Part shown: one piece after another, positions 24,705 through 32,348 of the stretch
Layout: every line of letters starts with the position of its first letter
Numbering within the stretch: the first letter of the stretch is position 1
Source: Variovorax sp. MHTC-1
GTDB lineage: Bacteria; Pseudomonadota; Gammaproteobacteria; Burkholderiales; Burkholderiaceae_C
Reading direction: 5' to 3'
Assembly: GCF_003984645.1 (NCBI RefSeq)
Contig: NZ_RWKI01000004.1
Span: forward strand, 124,001 to 188,000
Length of the DNA stretch: 64,000 nt
Notes under the pieces: model-generated
Told to the model about the DNA's origin: nothing
The model's database searches: none
The model's input: only the letters and a program-made list of their open reading frames with translations
Program-made: the position numbers and the translations under genes

Positions 24705-25902
24705 ACGCGTGCGCGCAGGCATGCGCGCTGGCCCAGGCCCACTGGAAGTTGTAACCCCCTAGCCAGCCGGTCACGTCGACCACTTCGCCGATGAAGTACA
24801 GGCCGCGCTGCTTCGATTCCATGGTCTGGGACGAGAGCTCGCGGGTGTCGATGCCGCCGGCCGTGACCTCGGCTTTCTTGTAGCCCTCGGTGCCGCTGGG
24901 CGTGATCTGCCAGCGTGCGATGCGTTCGGCCAGCGCCGCCAGCGCCCGGTCGGCGGCCTCGTTGATCGGGCGCTGCAGCGCCGCCTCCTGCCCGACCCAG
25001 GCGTCCGCCAGCCGCGAGGGCACCAGCGCGGCCAGCTCGTTGCCGATGCGCTTGCGCGAGCGTTGCTTGGCCTCGCCGAGCGAAGCCCGCACGTCCACCC
25101 CGGGTGCGAAGTCGATGGTGAGCGGCGCACCCGGCTGCCAGTAGCTCGAGATCTGCAGCACCGCGGGGCCCGAGAGGCCGCGGTGGGTGAAGAGCAGGTC
25201 TTCCAGGAACATCGCGCGCTCTTTCTTTGTGCCGGTCTCGATCTGCACCGGCAGCGCCAGGCCGGCCAGCTCGGCATAGGGCGACCAGGCTTCGCCGCCG
25301 AAGGTCAGCGGCACCAGGGCGGGGCGCGGCGCGACCACGCGCAGGCCGAATTGCGCAGCGATCCGGTAGCCGAAATCGCTGGCGCCGATCTGCGGAATGG
25401 AAAGGCCGCCGGTCGCGATCACCAGCTTGGGTGCCTGGACGACGCCGCGGCTGGTTTCGATCCGAAAGCCGGCCTCACCGGAGAACGCGATCTCGCCGAC
25501 GCTGCAGGGCTGCCAGTGCGCGACGCCGCCGGCCGCGCATTCGGCCAGCAGCATGTCGATGATCTGCTGCGAGCTGCCGTCGCAGAAGAGCTGGCCCTTG
25601 TGCTTCTCGTGGAAGGCGATGCCGTGGCGCTGCACCAGTTCGATGAACTGCTGCGGTGTGTAGCGCGACAGCGCCGAGCGGCAGAAATGGGGGTTGTCGC
25701 CGATGAAATGGCGCTGCGGCGCGCGCACGTCCAGGTCGCGGTTGGTGAAATTGGCGCGCCCGCCGCCCGAGATGCGGATCTTTTCGGCGATGCGCTCGCC
25801 ATGGTCGATGAGCAGTACCTTGAGGCCGCGCTGACCGGCGAGTCCTGCACAAAAAAGACCGGCCGCCCCGGCGCCGATGACGACTGCGTCGAACGCGGTC
25901 AT
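24700..25902 (-). CDS. FAD-dependent oxidoreductase, BaiN/HI0933 family
   Basis: A 400-residue flavoprotein. The dinucleotide-binding motif VVIGAGAAGLFCAGLA is at residues 8-23. Other family marks are KIRISGGGRANFTNRD, LVIATGGLSIPQIGASDFGY, TAGGIDTREL, and the C-terminal GLYFIGEVVDVTGWLGGYNF with FQWAWASAHA. The BaiN name comes from bile-acid dehydroxylating clostridia, but the wider YhiN/HI0933 family has no settled function. Length is normal for the family. Confidence 0.9.
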   Translation of the reverse strand: MTAFDAVVIGAGAAGLFCAGLAGQRGLKVLLIDHGERIAEKIRISGGGRANFTNRDLDVRAPQRHFIGDNPHFCRSALSRYTPQQFIELVQRHGIAFHEKHKGQLFCDGSSQQIIDMLLAECAAGGVAHWQPCSVGEIAFSGEAGFRIETSRGVVQAPKLVIATGGLSIPQIGASDFGYRIAAQFGLRVVAPRPALVPLTFGGEAWSPYAELAGLALPVQIETGTKKERAMFLEDLLFTHRGLSGPAVLQISSYWQPGAPLTIDFAPGVDVRASLGEAKQRSRKRIGNELAALVPSRLADAWVGQEAALQRPINEAADRALAALAERIARWQITPSGTEGYKKAEVTAGGIDTRELSSQTMESKQRGLYFIGEVVDVTGWLGGYNFQWAWASAHACAHAL

Positions 25903-25961
25903 TCAGCAAACCTCCGCGCTGCGCGCTGCGGTGCGAGCGCCTTCGGGCGGCCGGGCGGCGC

Positions 25962-27092
25962 TCATCCTTTCCACACGAAGGGGAACTTCAGCTGCTTGAA
26001 GAAGCCGTTGGGCACGTAGTCGCCGACCACGCCGTAGCGCTCGGGCCACAGCCTGGTGCTCTTGACGGCCGTGCCGAAGAGGTAGTCGAGAAAGGCGTAG
26101 TGCGCGGCGTAGTTCTTGTCGATCGCCTCGTCGTCCTGGCTGTGGTGCCAGTGATGGAAGTTGGGCGTGACGATGAGGTAGCGCAGCGGCCCGAGGCGCA
26201 CGCTCACGTTGCAGTGATTGAAGACCGCCTGGAAGCCGACCACCACGATGTAGGCGTCGATCACTTCCTTGCTGAAGCCCAGCACGTAGATCGGCGCCAG
26301 CACCAGGGTGCGCGTGATCAGCAGCTCGAGGATGTGCTGGCGCGAGCCGGCCATCCAGTCCATGCTCTTCACGCTGTGGTGCACCGCGTGCAGGCGCCAC
26401 AGGAGCGGCACCTCGTGGTAGGCGCGGTGCGTCCAGTACTGCACCAGGTCGGCCACCAGGATGATCAGCAGCACGCCGGCCCAGAAGGGCAGCCCTGCGA
26501 CCCAGCCGCGCACGCCGTCGTTGGCGGCCCAGCCGAAGAGCTTGTGCACCAGCAGGTTGGTCGCGAGCAGCACGAAGCCCACGATCATGTGGTTGACGAC
26601 GAAGTGGTGGAAGTCGGTCTGCCACTCGGCGCGGAACACCGGCTGGTCCTTGCGGTGCGCGAACAGCTTCTCGATGAAGATGAAGATCAGCGAGGAGCCC
26701 AAGAGGTCGAGGATGAACCAGTCCAACCCGATGTAGGGCGTGTTGTCGGCGAAGTCGTTGACCGGCACCTTGTGCCCGCCGAGCAGCGCCGCCGCCGCCA
26801 CCAGCAGGAAGGCGAAGGAGGAGAGCCAGCGCGAGCGGTTGAAGATGATGTTCACCAGCGAGAGGCCGCCGGAAATCACCATTGCCGCGAGCAGCACGAT
26901 GCGCATCGCGTCGACGTCGTAGCTGCGGCGCAGCTCGGGCGTGCTGAGGTACTGCGGGAAATGGAAGACCAGCACGCCCAGGAAGCACAGGACTGCAAGC
27001 GACAGCGCGATGGTGCCCGTGACCAGCCCCTTGCCGCGTTGGAGCTGGCCGTGGCTTTCGGTGAATTCGTTGAGTTTGTCGAGCTCCAGCAT
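25962..27092 (-). CDS. Sterol desaturase/fatty-acid hydroxylase superfamily protein
   Basis: A 376-residue integral membrane di-iron protein with the histidine boxes HRAYHE, HAVHHS and HHWHHS (near 222, 234 and 312) that bind two irons. At least six hydrophobic helices are visible, three before the first His box. Family members hydroxylate or desaturate sterols, fatty acids or carotenoids; the N-terminal membrane extension here is longer than in the minimal domain. Substrate not known. It lies 60 bp before the oxidoreductase gene on the same strand. Confidence 0.88.
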   Translation of the reverse strand: MLELDKLNEFTESHGQLQRGKGLVTGTIALSLAVLCFLGVLVFHFPQYLSTPELRRSYDVDAMRIVLLAAMVISGGLSLVNIIFNRSRWLSSFAFLLVAAAALLGGHKVPVNDFADNTPYIGLDWFILDLLGSSLIFIFIEKLFAHRKDQPVFRAEWQTDFHHFVVNHMIVGFVLLATNLLVHKLFGWAANDGVRGWVAGLPFWAGVLLIILVADLVQYWTHRAYHEVPLLWRLHAVHHSVKSMDWMAGSRQHILELLITRTLVLAPIYVLGFSKEVIDAYIVVVGFQAVFNHCNVSVRLGPLRYLIVTPNFHHWHHSQDDEAIDKNYAAHYAFLDYLFGTAVKSTRLWPERYGVVGDYVPNGFFKQLKFPFVWKG

Positions 27093-27171
27093 CCTGATCT
27101 CCCGCCCGTGTTCGAGGGCTGCAGGATTCTAGGGGCGGCGCCGGAACATGCCGACAGGCCGAACGGCCGAT

Positions 27172-27969
27172 TCAGGTGCCGAAGCGCGTCGCCGGCAGGC
27201 CCGCCGCGGCCAGGCCGCGCAGCACGTCGCCGACCACGATCACCGACGGACTGCCGAGCCCGGCGGCCGCCAGGTCGAAGGGCAGGCGAGCGAGCGTGGT
27301 CGCGATATGGCGCTGCTGCGGCAGGCTCGCATGCTGGATCACGGCCACCGGCGTGTCGCCCGCCAGGCCGTGCAGCAGTTCGTCCTGGATGTGGGCTACG
27401 CCCGTGACGCCCATGTAGATCACCAGCGTGAGCCGTGCATCGCGCGCCGTGGCGGCCAGCTGCCGCCAGTCGGTCGGATGCTGGTCGGCCGCATGGCCGG
27501 TCTTGGCGTGGCCGGTGACGAACACCACGCCCTGCGCGTGGTCGCGGTGCGTGAGCGGCACGCCCAGCGCGGTGACGGCGGCGAGGCCCGCGGTGATGCC
27601 GTTGATCACCCGCACCTCGATGCCTTCTTCACGCAGGTGCTCCACCTCCTCGCCGCCGCGGCCGAAGATGAAAGGGTCGCCGCCCTTGAGGCGCACCACG
27701 GTCTCGCCCTCGCGCACCGCCGTGATCATGAGCCGCTCGATGAAGGCCTGCGGCGTGCTCCTGCAGCCACCGCGCTTGCCGACATGGACGATGCGGGCGC
27801 CGGGCCGCGCATAGGCCAGGATCTCCTCGCTGACCAGGTCGTCGACCAGGAGCACGGTCGCCGCCTGGATGGCCTTGACGGCCTTGATCGTCAGCAGCTC
27901 GGGATCGCCGGGACCGGCGCCGACCAGGGTGCAGCTGCCGAGGGAACCGTGATGGGAAGGGTGGCTCAT
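27172..27969 (-). CDS. cobA: Uroporphyrinogen-III C-methyltransferase (SUMT)
   Basis: A 265-residue enzyme that methylates uroporphyrinogen III at C-2 and C-7 to precorrin-2, the entry to siroheme. SAM-binding motifs are TLVGAGPGDPELLTIKA (14-30), RLKGGDPFIFGRGGEE and VINGITAGLAAVTALGVPLT. It lacks the CysG dehydrogenase/chelatase part. Siroheme is the cofactor of the NirB nitrite reductase encoded in the same cluster, which explains its place. Its ATG overlaps the preceding gene's stop (ATGA). Confidence 0.94.
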   Translation of the reverse strand: MSHPSHHGSLGSCTLVGAGPGDPELLTIKAVKAIQAATVLLVDDLVSEEILAYARPGARIVHVGKRGGCRSTPQAFIERLMITAVREGETVVRLKGGDPFIFGRGGEEVEHLREEGIEVRVINGITAGLAAVTALGVPLTHRDHAQGVVFVTGHAKTGHAADQHPTDWRQLAATARDARLTLVIYMGVTGVAHIQDELLHGLAGDTPVAVIQHASLPQQRHIATTLARLPFDLAAAGLGSPSVIVVGDVLRGLAAAGLPATRFGT

Positions 27970-28880
27970 GCGTGCTCCGTCTGTCGCGCCAGTTGCAGGA
28001 CGTGCTCGACCTGTTGCGCGATCGCGCCGGGCACCGGCAGTTGGCCGGCCAGCACGCGCCGCGTGTAGTCGGCCGTGGTTGCGACGTCGATTTCCTGAGG
28101 CAGGCCGGGCACCTCGGACTGCGTGCCGGGCTGCTGGCTCTGCAGCGTGATGCGCTTTCCGTGCACGAAGCCGTCGACCTGCGCGGTACGGCGCGGGTCG
28201 GCCACGCTCTCGCCTTCGAGCCCGCGCGAGAGCAGGGCGGTCATGCCCAGCAGCTCGAAGGTCGCCGCCATCGACTCGGCGTAGGCGGGGTGCGTGTAGC
28301 TGCCCACCACCACGCAGGCGCCTTGCGTCGGCTGCATCAGCTTGACGACGCTGTGGCCGGGATTGCGCAAGCCCACCACGCGGCGCACGTCGAGCAGGCG
28401 CTTGAGGCCGGGGCTGAGCAGCTCGGTCGGCGCGAAGACCGCCTCGCCGTTCGCGATCGGCCGGATGGCCGCAAGCGGCGGCACGTCGAACGCCGCGAGC
28501 ACGTTGGAGGCCAGCACCCGGGTCGATTCGGTGGCCGCGCCATGCACCAGCACCGGCAGGCCTTCGCGCGCCAGCAGCAGCGCGAGCAAGGGCGTGAGCA
28601 CCGGCAGCCGGCGCGCGCCGTTGTAGCTGGGCAGCACCACCAGCGGCCGGCCGGTGGCGGGAAAGCGCGCCAGGCGCGCGTGGGTGGCATCGAGAAAGCC
28701 GGCCATCTCATCCGGCGTCTCGCCCTTGATGCGCATGGCCAGGCAGAAGGCGCCGGTCTCCAGGTCGGTCACGGTGCCGTCGAGCACCTGGCCGAAGAGG
28801 TCCGCGGCCTGCTCTCGGTCGAGCGGCCGCGCGCCGCGCGCGCCGCGGCCGATTTCCTTGATGTAGTGGCTGATTCCCAT
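27966..28880 (-). CDS. ybiB: TrpD2/YbiB-family DNA-binding protein
   Basis: A 304-residue protein of the anthranilate phosphoribosyltransferase fold (TrpD2/YbiB). The N-terminal helical domain (YIKEIGRGARGARPLDREQA and DLETGAFCLAMRIKGET) and the central glycine-rich segments (NGARRLPVLTPLLALLLAREG, VLVHGAATEST) are typical. E. coli YbiB binds nucleic acid and is not a Trp enzyme. The start at 28880 matches the family start MGISHYIKEIGRG; another Met lies four codons upstream. It is a common neighbour of nasA in Burkholderiales clusters, but its role there is not clear. Confidence 0.88.
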   Translation of the reverse strand: MGISHYIKEIGRGARGARPLDREQAADLFGQVLDGTVTDLETGAFCLAMRIKGETPDEMAGFLDATHARLARFPATGRPLVVLPSYNGARRLPVLTPLLALLLAREGLPVLVHGAATESTRVLASNVLAAFDVPPLAAIRPIANGEAVFAPTELLSPGLKRLLDVRRVVGLRNPGHSVVKLMQPTQGACVVVGSYTHPAYAESMAATFELLGMTALLSRGLEGESVADPRRTAQVDGFVHGKRITLQSQQPGTQSEVPGLPQEIDVATTADYTRRVLAGQLPVPGAIAQQVEHVLQLARQTEHA

Positions 28881-28972
28881 GGGTAGGCCCATTGTCCCGC
28901 AAGGCTTATGCCGCAATACAGCTGCGCTTATGCCCTGGATGGCAGGAAGGGGAGCCGCCAAAGTGCTCATGA

Positions 28973-31768
28973 TTACTCGGCCAAGGCCGGTGCCGCGCTG
29001 GCGCGCACCATGCGCTTGAGCTCGGGCAGGCAGGAGCCGCAATTGGTGCCGCACTTCAGTGCGCCCTGCAAAGCGGCGAGGCGATCGCTCTCCGACCCGG
29101 TAGCGGCCGCCAGGTGCTCGCCGATGGCGGTCTGCGTCACGCCGAAGCAGCTGCAGATGACCTTGCCGCGCGCCGCCACGCCCGCCGGGGCGGCGGCGCC
29201 GGGCTTGAGCAGCTGGCGGCCATAGGCCTGTGCGGGCAACTGGTCCTGCAGCAAGGTCTTGATCCAGGCCTCCGCACGCGTGTCGCCGGCCAGCAGGAAG
29301 CCTTCGAGGTGCGCATCCTGGCCTTCGCGCACCAGCCGCGCGGCGCGCCGCTGCCCGTGCTTGGCATCGGCATAGCGCAAGGTGTCGGCGCCGCCGAGCC
29401 CCAGCAGTCCCTCGATGCGGGCGAGCACGTCGTTGGAAGGCGCGTCGTAGGCGGCCGCGCGAAAGAGGATACCGGTGCGCTCCGGCCCGCTGCCCTCCAG
29501 GGCGCCGCCGGTGCCGAACGGCACGCAGCTGGCATAGGGGAAGGACAGCATCAGTGCGCGCAGGGCCTCGCGGACGTCTAGGGACGCGTCCCGCGGCAGC
29601 CAGGCGAGCGCCAGCAAGGACCAGGGCAGTTCGGCCTTGAGGATCTTGACGGCTGCGTGCTTGAGCTCCGGCTGTTTCGAATCGGGGCAGAAGACCGGTG
29701 TCGTGAGCGCATTCACGCCGGCGAGCGGCTCTCCGGTGCTGGAGCGGCCGCTGAGATATTCGCCGCCCCAGTGCATGGCGATGAAGGCCTGGCTCATCCC
29801 TACCTCGGCACTGGCGGCGACGGGCAGCACGATGGAGCCGCGCCGCGAGGTGACGTGCACCAGGTCGCCCTCCTTCAACTGGCGGCGCGCCATGTCCTGC
29901 GCGTGCATCTGCACCGTCGGCTCCGCCGCGTGGCCGAACAGGCGGCCCAGCGTGCCGGTGCGGCTCATGCCGTGCCACTGGTCGCGCAAGCGGCCGGTGT
30001 TGAGCGAGAACGGATAGCGCGCCTCGCGTGCTTCGGCCACCGGCTTGTAGGCGACGTCGGCAAAGCGCGCGCGGCCGTCGGGCGTGGCGAACACGCCGTC
30101 TTCGTAGAGGCGCGCGCGGCCGGTGGTCTCGCCTTCGCGCAGCGGCCACTGCCGCGGCGCGGCCTCGAGCATCGCGTAGCTCATGCCGGTGATGTCGAGA
30201 TCGCGGCCGCGCGTGGATTCGCGATGCTCGTTCCAGACCGCTTCGGCGCTCGCATAGGGGAACAGCGTGTTCGCGCGTGCCAGCCGTGCTTCGAGCCGGC
30301 GCGCGAAATCCATCGCGATGGCCCAGTCGTCGCGCGTCTCGCCCGGTGCCGCGACGGCCGGTCGCACGCGCGAGACGCAGCGCTCGCTGTTGGTGACGGT
30401 GCCGTTCTTCTCGCCCCATGTGGTGGCCGGCAGCAGCAGGTCGGCGAAGTCGCAGGTGGAGGTGGTCGAGAAGGCTTCCTGCACGACCACGAATTCGCAG
30501 CGCTCGAGCGCGCGCCGCACGGTGGCCTGGTCGGGCATCGACTGCGCGGGATTGGTGCAGGCGATCCAGAGCGCGCGAATCTCGCCGTCGGCGGCGGCCT
30601 GGAACATCTCGACCGCGGTCTTGCCGGGCTTCTCGGGCACCGAGGGCAGGCCCCAGAGCGCGGCGACCTCTGCGCGATGCTGCGGGTTGGCGAGGTCGCG
30701 GTGCGCCGACAGCAGGTTGGCCAGGCCGCCCACCTCGCGGCCGCCCATCGCATTGGGTTGGCCGGTGAGCGAGAAGGGGCCGGCGCCGGGCCTGCCGATC
30801 TGCGCGGTCGCGAGGTGCAGGTTGATCAGCGCTGCGTTCTTGGCAGTGCCGGACGACGATTGGTTCAAGCCCTGGCAGTAGAGGCTCAGCGTCGCTGCCG
30901 AGGTGGCGAAGAGGCGTGCGGCCGTGAGCAGATCGTCCTTCGAGATGCCGCAGACCTGCGCCACGCGATCGGGCGTGCAGTCGCGCACCGTGGCCTTGAG
31001 CGCCTCGAATCCGCTGGTGTGGGCGGCGATGTAGCGCGCATCGGTCCAGCCTTCCCACAGCATCAGGTGCAGCATGCCGTTGAAGAGCATCACGTCGGTG
31101 CCCGGCTGGATGGCCAGGTGCAGGTCGGCGATCTCGCAGGTGTCGGTGCGGCGCGGATCGGCCACCACGATCTTCATCGCCGGGTTGGCCGCCTTCGCAT
31201 CCTCGATGCGGCGGAACAGGATCGGATGCGCCCAGGCCGTGTTGCTGCCGGCGATGAACAGACACGCGGCGTGCTTCAGGTCGTCGTAGCAGGCCGGCGG
31301 CGCGTCGGCGCCCAGCGTCTTCTTGTAGCCGGCCACCGCGCTGCTCATGCACAGGCGCGAATTGGTGTCGATGTTGTTGGTGCCGATCAGGCCCTTGGCC
31401 AGCTTGTTGAAGACGTAGTAGTCCTCGGTGAGCAGCTGGCCCGAGACGTAGAAGCCGACGGCGTCCGGGCCGTGGTCGTCGATGACCTGCGCGAACTTGT
31501 CGGCCGCGGTATCGAGCGCGGTGTCCCAACTGACGGTCTCAGGCGTCGCGCCGCGCTCGGCACGCCGCATCGGCTGCAACAGCCGCGTCTGCCGCGTGAC
31601 CGCCGCGCTGGCCGTGAGGTGCAGGGTCGAACCCTTGGTGCACAGGCGGCCGAAGTTCGCCGGGTGATCGGGGTCGCCGCGCACGCCGGTGATCTGCGCG
31701 CCATCGGACTCGATGACCACGCCGCAGCCCACACCGCAGTAAGGGCAGGTAGAACGGGTTTCAACCAT
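28973..31768 (-). CDS. nasA: Assimilatory nitrate reductase catalytic subunit
   Basis: A 931-residue cytoplasmic molybdoenzyme reducing nitrate to nitrite. The N-terminal 4Fe-4S site has C8, C11, C15 and C43 (TCPYCGVGCG, RLCTKGST). Molybdopterin-binding domains span about 55-690, including CQGLNQSSSGTAKN and TGQPNAMGGREVGG. A C-terminal BFD-like 2Fe-2S domain (C872, C874, C910, C913, in VICSCFGVTQ and CGTNCGSCLPELKR) is the electron entry region. The gene lies downstream of nirB-nirD. Its 5' end is partly duplicated just upstream (31722-31889). Confidence 0.96.
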   Translation of the reverse strand: MVETRSTCPYCGVGCGVVIESDGAQITGVRGDPDHPANFGRLCTKGSTLHLTASAAVTRQTRLLQPMRRAERGATPETVSWDTALDTAADKFAQVIDDHGPDAVGFYVSGQLLTEDYYVFNKLAKGLIGTNNIDTNSRLCMSSAVAGYKKTLGADAPPACYDDLKHAACLFIAGSNTAWAHPILFRRIEDAKAANPAMKIVVADPRRTDTCEIADLHLAIQPGTDVMLFNGMLHLMLWEGWTDARYIAAHTSGFEALKATVRDCTPDRVAQVCGISKDDLLTAARLFATSAATLSLYCQGLNQSSSGTAKNAALINLHLATAQIGRPGAGPFSLTGQPNAMGGREVGGLANLLSAHRDLANPQHRAEVAALWGLPSVPEKPGKTAVEMFQAAADGEIRALWIACTNPAQSMPDQATVRRALERCEFVVVQEAFSTTSTCDFADLLLPATTWGEKNGTVTNSERCVSRVRPAVAAPGETRDDWAIAMDFARRLEARLARANTLFPYASAEAVWNEHRESTRGRDLDITGMSYAMLEAAPRQWPLREGETTGRARLYEDGVFATPDGRARFADVAYKPVAEAREARYPFSLNTGRLRDQWHGMSRTGTLGRLFGHAAEPTVQMHAQDMARRQLKEGDLVHVTSRRGSIVLPVAASAEVGMSQAFIAMHWGGEYLSGRSSTGEPLAGVNALTTPVFCPDSKQPELKHAAVKILKAELPWSLLALAWLPRDASLDVREALRALMLSFPYASCVPFGTGGALEGSGPERTGILFRAAAYDAPSNDVLARIEGLLGLGGADTLRYADAKHGQRRAARLVREGQDAHLEGFLLAGDTRAEAWIKTLLQDQLPAQAYGRQLLKPGAAAPAGVAARGKVICSCFGVTQTAIGEHLAAATGSESDRLAALQGALKCGTNCGSCLPELKRMVRASAAPALAE

Positions 31769-31889
31769 GGCAGGCTAGATGCAGGCTGCGGCGTTCACGT
31801 CCACCGCGAAGCGGACCGCCGAAGGCGTGTCCGCAGCCCACGCCGCAGTAAGGGCAGGTAGAACGGGTTTCATCCATGGCAGGCTAGAT
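31722..31889. repeat. 59-bp direct duplication of the nasA 5' end
   Basis: Positions 31722-31780 and 31831-31889 are 59-bp direct repeats that differ at only two bases. The unit covers the nasA start codon, the first 15 codons and a few upstream bases. The 50 bp between the copies is unrelated. The second copy lies upstream of nasA and creates a short open frame. Confidence 0.92.
31761..31877 (-). other. Short upstream open frame made by the nasA duplication
   Basis: A 38-codon frame starts in the duplicated nasA sequence (MDETRSTCPYCGVGCG, the first cluster motif of NasA) and continues with unrelated residues rich in Arg, ending CHG. Its stop TGA overlaps the first codons of the true nasA gene by eight bases. 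If translated it would reinitiate at, or compete with, the nasA start. It may equally be a by-product of the duplication with no role. Confidence 0.5.
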
Positions 31890-31906
31890 TTTTTCCATAG
31901 CCGGAC

Positions 31907-32332
31907 CTAGATGCCGTGCGGCGCCTGCACGTCGAAGCTCTCGTCGCCCAGCTTGCCGGCCGTCGCAGCGCCGGGGCCGGCGCGAGGTGGAGCCAGGTCG
32001 AGCGCCAGCGTGGCCAGTTCGCGCGCGTCCAGCATGACCTGTTCGCCTTCGACCTTGCACGCGAAGCGCGGCGTGCAGCCTTCGTCCGGCGACTTCGCGC
32101 AGCCGTCGTCCAGGCCGATGGCCCAGTTGTGCAGCGGGCAGGCCACGCTGGTGCCGAACACGATGCCCTGCGACAACGGACCGCCCTTGTGCGGGCAGCG
32201 GTCGAGCAGCGCGAACACCTGGTTCTCGGCATTGCGGAATACCGCGACGTCCACGCCCACGGGCCGCGCCACGCGGCGGGCGCCGAGCACGGGGATGTCG
32301 TCGACGCGGCAGATGACTTTCCATTCGCTCAT
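31907..32332 (-). CDS. nirD: Nitrite reductase (NADH) small subunit
   Basis: A 141-residue Rieske-type protein. The 2Fe-2S ligands are intact, C46-P-H48 and C65-P-L-H68, with 16 residues between them (DRCPHKGG and VACPLHNW). Some NirD homologues have lost these residues; this one has not. It partners NirB, 16 bp upstream on the same strand. The C-terminal tail is somewhat longer than in E. coli NirD (108 aa). Confidence 0.94.
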   Translation of the reverse strand: MSEWKVICRVDDIPVLGARRVARPVGVDVAVFRNAENQVFALLDRCPHKGGPLSQGIVFGTSVACPLHNWAIGLDDGCAKSPDEGCTPRFACKVEGEQVMLDARELATLALDLAPPRAGPGAATAGKLGDESFDVQAPHGI

Positions 32333-32348
32333 CGGTGTGTTCCTTTTT

